Position numbers and translations under genes: made by a program | Notes under the pieces: model-generated | What the model saw: the letters and a program-made list of their open reading frames with translations, nothing else | Database searches by the model: none | Told to the model about the DNA's origin: nothing | In this document: positions 1 through 10,931 of the stretch, piece by piece | Layout: the number at the start of each line of letters is the position of its first letter | How positions within the stretch are numbered: the first letter of the stretch is position 1 | Assembly (NCBI GenBank): GCA_028671895.1 | Contig: CM053800.1 | Location: 24,883,886-24,947,885, forward strand | DNA: 64,000 nt | Reading direction: 5' to 3' | Origin: Oenanthe sinensis | Lineage: Eukaryota > Streptophyta > Magnoliopsida > Apiales > Apiaceae

Positions 1-91
1 TGCAGTGGGGAAAAGAACAACAGATATGATCTGTAGTTTGGAAATTGATGATTTCTGAATAGGACTGGTCTTCCGGAAAAAAAAAATCTCC

Positions 92-109
92 GAGCTGACC
101 TGTCAGCTC
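92..109 (+). other. Perfect hairpin/palindrome in Cop1 leader
   Basis: GAGCTGAC, a 2-base spacer (ct), then GTCAGCTC: an 18-base structure with 8 complementary bases per arm, 18 bases before the GC-rich tandem repeat. A role in RNA dimerisation or packaging is only inference from its position in a retroelement leader. Confidence 0.6.
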
Positions 110-127
110 AACCCCAGCCGCGGACTA

Positions 128-221
128 CCGCCCCCGGACCCGGCCCGGGGCTGCCGCCCAGAACCCCGACCTGGGGCTGCCACCCCTGGACCCCGCCCGG
201 GGCTGCCGCCCCGGACCCCCG
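128..221 (+). repeat. GC-rich 26-bp tandem repeat, about 3.6 copies
   Basis: Units at 128-153, 154-179, 180-205 and a partial one at 206-221, each of the form ccgcccc-ggacccc-gcccggggctg. Almost pure G+C in an otherwise AT-rich window. The unit length is not a multiple of three and no ORF covers it, so a structural RNA or DNA role is more likely than coding. The Cop2 leader has a shorter, unrelated GC-rich patch (about 15938-15980) at a similar distance upstream of gag. Confidence 0.8.
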
Positions 222-1542
222 CAAAATTTTTCGTATTCTCTTTGTGTACTTGAGCATGGTGCTGGTTATGGCCTTAAGACCCCTAGATTAATGGTTTTGG
301 TTTTGGTTTTATAAATACGACTTGCATGTCGTTTTCTTAATTCTTGTAATTGTTTAACCTCTAATGTAACTCGAGTTTTCTTATGTAAGTACATTAGTAT
401 AGATTGTATTTAATTATTCCATGTAATGTACTTGAAGATTGAAGGATGATCCAAGAAGAGGAGTAGGCGCCCATGGATACAAGAAGAATGAAGACATGTA
501 ATTGTATTTATATTTTATCACCATAGATTGACCTTGATCCTTTCATTAGCTCGAAAGGATCACATAGGAAAGGGGCCATAACCAAGCACGTTTACATATT
601 GCACTTTACACATTGATGTATGAATGTTAGTGTAGAATAGTTAATGATGCATGCTTTAATTAGATTAATCATGTATGTGTGTATTAGATACGACACCCAT
701 GCCATGTTTGTTTAAACAAGATAAAATCTGTAACAACTCAAGATATTAAAATTGAACAAACGATTATGAGATTCTTGTGTTTTGAAACACGGTATTGAAT
801 ATGAATTTTCAATTTTCTGATATGGGGAGATTTTGTCAACAACGGATTATTAATTTAATCTGTAAGAAAGTTGGGTTTTAAGTGAGACCGCTTGTGACTT
901 CTCCGACTATCTGGAAATCAAACCATTGACGAATATTGAAATGGATTATTTAATCAAGGAAAAATTGAGAATCTCTTTATGATGGGATCATGATCGTTAA
1001 ATAATAAATCCCTAAATAAATATTAAGTTAATAAAGATGCCTTCCAATGTTTATACACATTAAGATCTAGATTGAGAAAGAGTGGGTTTGCCAAAATAAA
1101 GTGCTCTTATCAATCATGGGAAAATGTGATAAGTAATTGTACTTTGTTTATTAAACGTTGGGTCTAACTTAACTAAATCATCACAATAGGATTGTGGGTT
1201 TAGAGGCATAGAGTTTGGTGAGATTTATTAGATAAATGTGTACAAAAGGTTGTTCCACCAAACTATCCAAGAGTTATATTTGATATAATTGACAAATGGT
1301 GTCTACCTAAATAGTCGTGTTTTGGGTGTATTAGCCAACGCTATCTTGAAACATGGATGAAATATGGATCTTGGCTCACTAGAAAGATTTAATGAAATGC
1401 TTTCCGAATTAATAGTTAGGGCTATTGATTTGAATAAAATAGTGGGAGATATATATTATGAATGTATATGATAATCACTTGAACATAATTAAAATTCTGC
1501 AGACTAACTAAATTTATGCACTTTAACATTGTAGATAATTAA

Positions 1543-4500
1543 ATGGCAAACAATACAAATACTTTCTCCGTACGAGCAACCCTTGAGAAGGACAAGCTGA
1601 CAGGAACTAACTTCCTTGATTGGTATAGGAATTTGAGGATTGTCCTCAAGCAAGAGCGTAAGCTCCACGTCATTGAAATTCCTTCTCCTACTCCTCCTGC
1701 TGAGAATGCAACTCGCGCTCAACAAAATGCTTATCAGAAGCATATTGATGATGCAACTGATGTGGCGTGTCTCATGCTAGCAACCATGAGTGCTGAGCTT
1801 CAAAAATAACATGAGCATATCGATGCTTATGAGATGATTGAACACCTTCAAAGGATGTTTGAAGGACAGACTCGTCAAGAAAGGTTCGACACGAGCAAAC
1901 CACTGTACGCTTGCAAGCAGGAAGAGAATCAACCTGTTCAACCACATGTTCTGAAGATGATAGGTTATATTGAGTATCTTGATACTTTGGGTTTCCCGAT
2001 TGGTCGAGAAGCTCAGATTGACTTAATCTTACAATCTTTGAACAACAACTACACTCATTTTGTTATGAACTACAATATGAATGAGATAGACAAAACACCT
2101 ACTGAATTGTTGGCTATGTTGCGAACTGCTGAAACCAACATGAAAAAGGCCGAACCTGCTCCCATATTGATGATGAACAAGAAAGGTAAGGCTAAAGGGA
2201 AAGGTAAATAGAAGGGAAAGAAGAAGATTGGATCTGATTCTGCTCCCAAGCCAAAGACTAATCCCAAACAGAATTTAAAGCCTAAGGGTGCTGTTGCAAA
2301 GGGTGATTGTCACTACTGTGGCAAACCAGGTCATTGGAAGAGAAACTGTCACGCTTATTTGGAGGATCTGAAGAAGAAGAAGGCTGGTCAAACTTATGAT
2401 TCAGGTATTTATGTTATAGAAGTCAATCTGTCCACTTCTACATCATGGGTATTGGATACTGGATGTGCTTCTCACATTTGTATAAATGTGCAGGAACTAC
2501 AAAGGAGTAGGACTTTGGCTAAGGGAGAGGTCGACCTACGAGTTGGCAATGGAGCAAAGGTTGCTGCTTTGGCTGTAGGGACTTATCATTTATCATTGCC
2601 CACTGGGCTTATTTTAGAACTTGAGAATTGTTTTTACGTGCCTGCAATTTGCAGAAACATTATTTCGGTTTCTTGTTTGAACAAGAAAGCTTTTGCTTTT
2701 TCAATTCAGAACAATTGTTGTTCCTTTTCTTTGAATAATGTTACCTATGGGGTTGCACGTTTGTTTAACGGTTTATATGTTCTTGATTTAGACACTCTCA
2801 TCTATAATGTGAATAACAAACGACTTAAGACTAATGACTCAAATCAAACATACCTTTGGCACTGTCGTTTAGGCCATATAAATGAGAAGCGCATTTCCAA
2901 GTTACATCAAGATGGATACTTGGATAAGTTTGATTTTGAATCATACGAAGCATGTGAACCCTGTCTCATTGGAAAAATGACTAAAGCTCCTTTTACTAAA
3001 CAAGGTGAAAGGGCCACTGAACGATTAGAACTAATACATAGTGATGTATGTGGTCCTATGCGTACTATGGCAAGAGGTGGCTTTTACTACTTTATCACGT
3101 TTACTGATGATTGCAGTAGATATGGATATGTGTATCTTATGAAGAACAAATCCGATTCTTTCGAAAAGTTCAAAGAATACAAAGCTGAAGTAAAAAAGCC
3201 GACTAGTAGAAGTATTAAGACTCTACGATCTGATCGTGGGGGAGAATACTTAAGCCATGAATTTAAGAGTTTCTTAAAAGAGTGTGGTATTGTATCACAA
3301 CTCACTCCTCCCGGAACACCACAATGGAATGGAGTTTCTGAGAGGAGAAATCGTACCTTGTTGGACATGGTGCGAACGATGATGAGTCATGCAGATCTTC
3401 CAATTAGTTTCTGGGGCTACGCCCTGGAGACAGCTGCTTATACACTTAACCGAGTTCCTACTAAAACGGTTCAGAAAACTCCATATGAGATATGGAATGA
3501 GAAACGTCATAGCATGTCATTTATGAAAATATGGGGATGTGAAGCGTTTGTGAAACGTTTAATTTTTGACAAGCTAGGACCTAAATCAGACAAATGTAAT
3601 TTTGTGGGATACCCAATTGAAACAAAGGGTTATTCATTCTATAATCCTTTCGAGAACAAAGTGTTTGTTGCTCGAACTGCAGTTTTCCTTGAAAGAGAAA
3701 TGTTGTCGAAGAAAAACAGTGGGAGGATAATAAATCTCGATGAAGTTCGAGGCCCACAAAATAATATTGAACCAATGGAAGAACTTGAGCAGGATGTACA
3801 AGAACACAACACTGCTCAAGAAACACAGGTTGTTCGTAGGTCTAGTAGGATTCGCCATGAGCCTGAGAGATATTATGGATTTCTCTTAACTCAAGACGGT
3901 GATGTGATGCTTATCGACGAAGATGAGCCTCTCACCTACAAAGACGCTATGAACACTCCAGAATCCAAGAGATGGCTGGATGCCATGAAATCTGAGATGG
4001 AATCCATGTATACTAATCAAGTATGGACTTTGGTTGATCCACCTGAAGGGGTAAAACCTATAGGGTGCAAGTGGGTTTTCAAGAAAAAGACCGACATGGA
4101 TGGTAATGTACAGACATATAAGGCACGATTGGTGGCAAAAGGTTTCAAGCAAATTCATGGTATTGACTATGATGAGACTTTTTCTCCAGTGGCTATGGTC
4201 AAGTCCATCAGGATTTTGCTTGCTATAGCTGCTTACTATGATTATGAAATCTGGCAGATGGATGTCAAAACCGCTTTCTTAAATGGGAGACTTGAAGAAG
4301 ATGTGGATGTGTACATGACACAGCCTGAGGGTTTTGTTGATCCAAAGCATGCTGGAAAGGTATGTAAGTTGCGTCGATCCATTTATGGATTGAAACAAGC
4401 CTCGAGGAGATGGAACATTCGTTTTGATGAAACCGTCAAAGAGTTTGGGTTTATTCAAAATGAAGATGAACCATGTGTTTACAAGAAGGTTAGTGGGAGC

Positions 4501-5510
4501 AATGTGGCATTCCTAGTACTATATGTTGATGACATATTAATAATAGGGAATGACATTCCTTCTTTACATGCTGTTAAGACTTGGTTGAGTAAAAATTTCT
4601 CAATGAAAGACTTAGGCGATGCGACCTATATATTAGGTATCAGGATCTATAGAGATAGATCAAGAAGAATGATTGGCCTAAGTCAGAGTACATACATTGA
4701 TAAAGTTTTGCCTCGATTTGGGATGCAAAATGCTAAAAGGGGATTTGTCTCTATGTCTCATGGAATATCGATCTCTAAAGAAAACAGTCATAAGTCATTG
4801 GATGATAAGGACCGTATGAGTAAAGTTCCATATGCGTCGGCAATTGGTTCTATAATGTATGCAATGATATGTACTCGTCATGATGTCTCGTATGCTTTGA
4901 GCATGACGAGTAGATACCAGTCTACTCCAGGTGAAGGTCATTGGACGACAGTCAAGAATGTTCTTAAGTACTTGAAAAGGACTGAAGATCAATTCTTGGT
5001 ATATGGAGGAGAGGAAAAGCTGGTTGTAAAAGGTTACACCGATGCAAGTTTCCAAAACGACAAGGATGATTCGATCTCTTAGTCTGGTTTTGTGTTTTGT
5101 CTAAATAGAGGTGCTGTAAGCTGGAAAAGTTCAAAGCAAGAGATGGTTGCCGATTCTACAATGGAGGCTGAGTATATTGCTGCCTGTGAAGCAGCCAAGG
5201 AGGCTGTCTGGATTCGGAATTTTATCGCAGGTCTTGGTGTGGTTCCTTCGGTCGCAGATCCGATAGATTTATACTGCAATAATAACGGAGCCATTTCACA
5301 GGCTAAGGAACCAAGGTCTCATTCCCGAACAAAGCATATACTCAGACGATATCATCTTCTTCGAGAGATTAATAATCGGGGGATATACATATATGTAAAG
5401 TGCATACAAATGAGAATATTGCAGATTCACTGACCAAGGCTTTGTCGCAGCAGAAGCACGAATGTCATACTAGTTCCATGGGTATTAGATACATGACAGA
5501 TTGGCTCTAG
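1543..5510 (+). pseudogene. Cop1 gag-pol polyprotein (broken)
   Basis: Encodes the particle protein and enzymes for cytoplasmic reverse transcription and nuclear integration. One frame runs from ATG 1543 to about 5380. Gag has a CX2CX4HX4C knuckle (CHYCGKPGHWKRNC, about 2310-2350). The protease site is DTG at 2455-2463. Integrase has the HHCC region (HCRLGH...CEPCLIGK, about 2860-2975) and the catalytic core (DVCGPM about 3040, FTDD, ERRNRT about 3340). RT has YVDD at 4522-4533. RNase H has ADSTMEAEY. Breaks: TAA at 1807 (Cop2 has CAA-type Gln there), TAG at 2209, TAG at 5080, and a one-base loss in the G run at 5378-5382, after which the C-terminus continues in another frame to TAG at 5508-5510. 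Gag and the first part of pol share one frame with no frameshift signal, as usual in plant copia elements. Confidence 0.92.
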
Positions 5511-5513
5511 TAC

Positions 5514-5524
5514 AAGTGGGAGAT
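5514..5524 (+). other. Cop1 polypurine tract
   Basis: AAGTGGGAGAT lies directly before the TG of the 3' LTR, four bases after the pol stop. This is the expected site and composition for the plus-strand primer of reverse transcription. Confidence 0.8.
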
Positions 5525-7043
5525 TGTTAGTGTTGGTGTCCTAGAGACAATACTTTTAATGTTTTATTGAAAACAATTAAGAATTATGTTTTATGTGATT
5601 ATTTAATTAATATTTATTATGTCTTTATTTACTGCGTCATAAATTGAAAGAATAATAAATGTCCTTGGAATATTAATACGTAATATATATCTTTAAGTAT
5701 GTGACTTAAAAATGAGATTATATGAATAGTATTTTATTCCAGTCCCTAGTCGAGTATTATTATTTAAGGACAATAATAATGCAATAAGACTAGCATGTTT
5801 GTTGACTGATGACCACATCTCATTGGTCATAGGTATGGTGATACTAAAGTCAAGAACATAAGTGCATGTCTCAATGCATGGCACTGGACAGACCCGTTGT
5901 GAGAATCTACATGTTGATAAGTGTCATAAGAAATTCTTACTGTGATAATGATGTAATGATCCTTAGACTTGAAATCATTATATTTCTATACGAGAATTAA
6001 TATACTTTGATTACACTCAAAGTTATCTTTAACCGGGTAATGATAAAGGTGGACATTGGGTATGCTATGAATCGTATGAGAAATATGAATGATAGATATA
6101 GGATTTAACCCTCCTATTTTAGGAGCGATATTATTGGCCACTTGATTGAGTGAGACTATAAAATGCATGGCCATGCTCAAATGTTGATTTGATTAATAGT
6201 CTACTCATTGATCAAGGAAACCTGGATTAAACGTTGAAGAGGATGACACATTACATGCCTCGAGTTTGATCTATAATATAAGGTTAAAGGGATTATATTA
6301 CATTGTACATTACTAACGAAAGATTTAATTGAATCACCAATTATTATTATTACTTGGGTAGCAATGATGTATTACTAGATGCCGCTCATTGTTTATAATT
6401 TTATTAGTAGAAAATAAAATTATTGTCAACGTAATAATAACCTATAGGGTCACACACAAAGAACGTTTAAACGGAGTGTTATTTAAGTTATGAATTTAAA
6501 TATTGTTATTATTATTAATTCGAATTTATTTATTTAATTAATTAAGTGAGACTTGATTAATTATATATTAGAATTCGAATTTATTAATAATATAAATCCG
6601 AAATCTGAATGGGTTTTAAGAAGTCCAATCAGAATAAGGTTTTGGCCCAAGTCCCTCTCCCCCCTATATATACATAAAAATGTATAGTTTAGGGTTAACA
6701 GTTTTATAATTTCGTTTTTGATAAAACCCTAGCAGCTCTACGTTATTTGAGCGGCTAGAGAAAGAGAGAGACAAAGAGGCAGAAACAGGCTAGTACCTAA
6801 CTCCAGTGATCGTTAGACGATACGACGTTCGTGTGGATACCGATAGAGAGCAGATTTCTGTGAAGGGCTGCTGTGATTCATCGCTTCTGGACCTCTATAA
6901 TCATCATAAGGAAAGCTTTAATAAGGTACACATCCGATTCTCCATAATCATCCGCTTATTATACACGGATCCTGCGTTTGTGATTCGTTTTTTTGTATTT
7001 ATTTTTCGCGTTTTTCCGCTGTGTGTGTGCCCGAATCCCAACA
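5525..7043 (+). repeat. Cop1 3' LTR (1519 bp)
   Basis: Begins TGTTAGTGTTGG and ends CCCAACA, bounded by the purine tract on the left and SirA-host sequence on the right. It is homologous along its length to the solo LTR at 42931-44475, which supports both boundaries. A TATA box lies at 6665-6672. The long ORF-free AT-rich part (5525-6650) is U3. Confidence 0.88.
6665..6672 (+). promoter_or_regulatory. TATA box in Cop1 LTR
   Basis: TATATATA follows a C-rich run (cccccc) and precedes an A-rich stretch. It is in the same relative place as the TATA box of the homologous solo LTR (44101-44108). Predicted transcription start is about 25-35 bases downstream. Confidence 0.6.
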
Positions 7044-9098
7044 GATAAGAAACTATTCCAGAATAGCCTAGTGGAAGTATCTCCCACGTCATCGAAAAAT
7101 CTTTTCACAGGGCTAAAAAATATAGACAAGTTGCAAATCATGTACAAGCCCAACAGCTTCAGCCAGAGCCAGAACAAGTACCAATGTAAGGTAAACATCT
7201 TGTGCAGCTACTACTTGAAGATGCTCAACTTGCAGACCAAGAGGCACAAGTACATCAGGTAATAACACAATCCTTAATATCTAATTTTTTTTACCTTTAA
7301 ATATATATGTGGAAAACTATGATTGTTGTCTTACACTTCAGGATTTCGGCTATGAACCTGAAAACACACAGGTTCAATCCCAAGTTGAGCTAGAGCCACA
7401 AACAATTTCTTCTTCTTTAACCTTTTTGAGTCAAATCAGAAAAAGGAAGATACATGTTAGAAAGATTAGGGGAAGAAGTCAAGGTAGTTAAGTGAGTGAA
7501 CCTGCAACTCTGTCTTCACAACAGAAAAGATAGAGAATTGAACCTGAGACAACTGTGGCCCCGTCCTTATTCTCACAATGAAGAGTCAAGCACACTGCTA
7601 GCACTCACTCTAGCAGGACCTCTTATAATTCAAGATTCACATTAAGACGAGGGTAATGTTTTTGATACAAATCTGTTTGATGCCACATTTACAATAGACC
7701 AGAACATGTTCCATGCTATGCAGTATCAAATGCCTTTATAGGCTTTAAGGGGGGCACCACAGACTCTAACGAGATACTCACTACATTGTCTAAGGTGGTG
7801 ACCTCCCTGGATTTCACATATCTAGTTCATTCAGATGAAGTTCTCCCATTCACTAGTGGATCAAGTGAGAGACAACCACTCCATAGAGGGAGTTGGGGCT
7901 CCTTTCATGGAGTAACTACGTCAGTAGCGGGACCAGTTTAGGTTAATCCTATTGTGGACATGCCTTCACAAGCTTTAGAAAAACATTTCGAGTCTTCAAT
8001 TGCTATAATATAATATACAGGTACAATAACTGGATCTAGAAAGGAGAAAAACACGAGTGGTGTGAGGCAAACAATGGGCGAAACACATGCACCTAGTCAT
8101 AGTGAAATAAACAAGAATGCAAGTGATGTGAGTGCGCACACATACAGTGAACTATTATAAAAAATGGAAGCTCTTCAGAAGGAAATGCAGATTGTTAAGA
8201 CTAAGTTAGCCCAAGTAAAAGCACATACAGAGACCAAGTCCACCTCTACCTCTGTAATAGAACAGTTGACAATCATGCGAGAAGATATGAATGATGTAAA
8301 GTCAAGCATTATCCTTAAAACTCAAGATATCCATAATGTTAAAAGTCTCATTACTGAGGATATGAAGGAGATTTGCAACATAAACGAAAGAATTGATGAT
8401 GTAGATAAGAGCTTGAATATGAGAATAATTGAAATCGAAGAAATCTCCACAAAACAATTCAAAAAGCTAGATGAAGGTATGATTCATTTAAATGAGGGGA
8501 TGAAGCAGGTCTATGAGACCATGGAGAAACTAGTCAAATCATTTGAAGCTTCATGAGCTGTAGAGGATCCCCTAACTAAGGGGAGAAAAGAGTAGATAAA
8601 GTAGTAGCTGAAGGAGAATGAGCTACTAAAGAAAAAGGCAAATCCAAGCTATATTCTGAAGATCAGTTTGAGCCAGTTATTCAAGAAGAACAATATTTTC
8701 CTGAAGACCAATTTGTTGAGGATAATGGTCAAGATGACACTTTCAATCCAGACTATTGTAGAGCAGAAGAAGAAAATGCCTTTGATGAAGAATTTCTATT
8801 TCCTAGGGAAGAACAATCTGATCCTGCCTCTGAAGAGGCTATGAGGAAATTGAAAGAAGACGTCAAGACAAGTAATGCTAAAACTGAGCAACTGAAGGCT
8901 CTAGTCAAGGAGAAAGCAAAGACGGAAAGGAAAGGAAGCCTAGAAACACAGAATCTATAGGCTATTTGCTGTTAGAGAAAAGAAGAGAGATATGTAACTG
9001 AATATAGGTAAAAAGTGGGACACTGCCAGAGAGATCATGGACAAGATTCGGAAGGGTCCATTTAAAGACAACCTGCTAAAGTCAAATATCATATGCTT
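7044..9098 (+). pseudogene. SirA-host env-like ORF, middle part (decayed)
   Basis: Homologous through its length to 39567-41800 in SirA-nested, which defines it as the third ORF of a SIRE/Maximus-like element, downstream of pol. The N-terminal part lies left of Cop1, outside the window; the C-terminal part resumes at 19406. Open pieces: about 7200-7258, then after a candidate intron 7342-7491, and 8164-8556, which encodes a 130-residue alpha-helical segment with heptad-like spacing (MEALQKEMQIVKTKLAQVKA...), a likely coiled coil. Acidic stretches follow (about 8650-8850). Many stops and frameshifts separate the pieces. No signal peptide or hydrophobic membrane segment is visible here, so 'env-like' is a positional label rather than a demonstrated function. 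Confidence 0.8.
7259..7341 (+). other. Candidate 83-nt intron in SirA-host env-like ORF
   Basis: CATCAG|GTAATAAC ... TTACACTTCAG|GATTTC. The flanking exons join in phase 0 (CAG then GAT) and both match the SirA-nested copy. The interior is U-rich with CTAAT, has in-frame stops and is 83 nt (not a multiple of 3). The homologous segment at 39848-39936 is 89 nt with the same GT and AG borders. Splicing is inferred, not shown. Confidence 0.55.
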
Positions 9099-9231
9099 TG
9101 TTGGTCCTTATATAAGATTGTAGAAGGGGGGTTGAATACAATCTTAAGATTTTTTCACGGATTATTCTGATTTAAAATAATATATTTATTATCAAGAATA
9201 ATTAAAATTATTTAAACAAGATTCAAGTTAA
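9099..9231 (-). repeat. SirA-solo LTR, 3' end part
   Basis: Reverse complement of a SirA-type LTR end: starts TGTTGGTCC on the plus strand, followed by the G-rich complement of the CAACCCCCCTTCTA tract found at the ends of the SirA LTRs (45395, 46336). The insertion of Cop2 at 9232 splits it; the rest is at 18181-19405. The bases before it (TGCTT, 9094-9098) and after the other part (CGCTT, 19406-19410) form a 5-bp target duplication with one mismatch. No internal region is present, so it is a solo LTR. Confidence 0.85.
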
Positions 9232-9540
9232 TGTAGGAATTTATGCACCAGCGGAAGCATTGAATAACATTTATTTGCATATATTCCTATGTATACATAC
9301 ATATAGATACAAAACTATTTTATAAATTGAAGAATACCTCGATTGCTTTCCAGCAACAACTAGAGAAGATCTTGTTCTTCAATCCTTGCAATCACCCCTC
9401 AAGTGTGGAGTGCTCTAAAGATATCCACCAAGAATCAAACTAAAAGATGAAGGAGGAGGCTAGAGAGGAAATTATGGTTGCCTCCCTTTTAAAACATTTC
9501 TCACAAATATTAGGATCTCAAGTATTAGGGTTTATTATCC

Positions 9541-9550
9541 TATATTTATA
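9541..9550 (-). promoter_or_regulatory. TATA box in Cop2 3' LTR
   Basis: Minus strand TATAAATATA, just downstream (element sense) of a 22-bp perfect palindrome. The matching site in the 5' LTR (about 16787-16796) reads AATAAATATA, one base changed. Confidence 0.55.
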
Positions 9551-9553
9551 GGC

Positions 9554-9575
9554 AAATATCTCAGCTGAGATATTT
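9554..9575. other. 22-bp perfect palindrome in Cop2 LTR promoter region
   Basis: AAATATCTCAG and its exact reverse complement, centred on CAGCTG, lie three bases upstream (element sense) of the TATA box. In the 5' LTR copy the same palindrome has one mismatch (CTAAGCTGAG). It could bind a dimeric transcription factor; that is inference. Confidence 0.55.
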
Positions 9576-10931
9576 TCTATAAATATCTTATTATTAATTC
9601 CCTTTTTAATTAATTAATCTTATTAATTAATTAGTTAATGATTAAAACTATTTTAATCATTAATTCCTTTTTCTAAACTCTTTTAGAAAATTATTCTCTC
9701 TTCATATTTAATTACTTTAATTAAATATTTAATTAATAATATTAAGATCTTATCTTAAATAATTTATAATCAATTAAATCTCATTTAATTAATTTATAAA
9801 ATTTGCTAAGTAATTATTTATTTCATAAATAAATAATGACTAGTTATTATTAATTATTCCTTCATCTATAATTTAATCTCTTTTATGGTGTGACTCTTTA
9901 GGTTCAATATTAAGCCGGTAGTAGAAATAAATAATAATAAACATTTTATTTATTATTTATATGAATTCTATTAATTCATTAAATATAATTAATCTGATTA
10001 ATTATATTTATTCTACATCGTGAGTAATGCTTCTCAACATATCGCGACTATCCAGATAATACGAAATCATTGCTTAGAATACTTAGAACCTGTCAGTAAT
10101 TAGTTACCGTACATTTAATTCATTCTACCCTTCAATATCCCGATTAAATACAAGGCATGAAACTCGTGTCAAGCCTATCTAATTTAATCATATGATTTCT
10201 TATTCATAATGCAAAGTTCCTTTTAATGCAAATTAGAAACTCTTTCTAATTTCATTCACTCTGGCCAGAGATTCCTGAACTTGCATATCTAAGAATAACA
10301 TAGGATATTCACTTCCTTTACTGGAAGGGGCAGATCCTTTATTGATCCGTTAACTATCTCCATTCACAAATCACTATGCCCAGAATGGACCTAATGAATG
10401 TCCTAGAGACTAAGGACTAAACCAAAGCATAAATCATTGTGTACGAGATTACTCTAACGATCTCAAGTCTAAGGATACTTGTACAACTATTTACTTAATA
10501 AACAACTATCGACACGTGAGTAAACTCCATTAGTTGTTCTACTTATCGAGTCATGTTCAGTGAACTTATTCGTTAATAAGCACCTACATACTAGCTATAG
10601 TGTCACCACACAAATGTCTATGAGAACAGACATCCTCCTAAGAGAGCTAGCATAGTATGTACTGATCTTTACGGATTTACCAATTTCCAATTAGTTATCC
10701 TATGATCAAGAACTGTTTAAGTCTAAAGCTATTATCTTCTAGATCTCATTATTACAATCTCATTATAATTCTAGAAGCTTTGCTCTAAATTATGGAACAT
10801 CTTATTTAATACACTTCAAATAGATTAAGCCCGTAACATAAATAATTTATTATTATCAAATGAAATCAAATAAGAGTAGCAGAAAGTTTTTCCTAACTCA
10901 TCATACATGATTGGTTTTAGGTCAAACACTT

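Larger units (their letters stand above)
1..1542 (+). other. Cop1 untranslated leader
   Basis: No supported gene. It belongs to the Cop1 5' leader: about 770-850 matches the Cop2 leader in reverse orientation (about 15480-15600), for example around GAATATGAATTTTCAA. Near the left end are a perfect short hairpin and a GC-rich 26-bp tandem repeat, described separately. Otherwise AT-rich with many stops in all frames. Confidence 0.75.
1..7043 (+). mobile_element. Cop1: Ty1/copia element (Angela/Tork-like), 5' LTR outside window
   Basis: Order seen: non-coding leader, gag with one zinc knuckle, protease, integrase, reverse transcriptase, RNase H, purine tract, 3' LTR. Integrase before RT is the Ty1/copia order. 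Long LTRs (1.5 kb), a long leader and RT/RNase H closely similar to Cop2 suggest the Angela/Tork group (inference from memory of family sequences). The right LTR ends ...AACA at 7043. The next bases GATAA are probably the target duplication, because the related SirA-nested copy reads GATAA at the equivalent place (about 39567) with no insertion. The element lies inside the env-like ORF of SirA-host. No primer site is found in the first 1.5 kb, so the 5' LTR is left of base 1. Confidence 0.9.

Noticed and set aside
115..225. Organellar or bacterial contamination suggested by the GC-rich block
   Set aside because: It is a 26-bp tandem repeat inside the Cop1 leader with plant retroelement sequence on both sides.
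5525..7043. tRNA or small RNA genes in LTR palindromes
   Set aside because: No cloverleaf with conserved A/B boxes was found; the palindromes are AT-rich LTR sequence.
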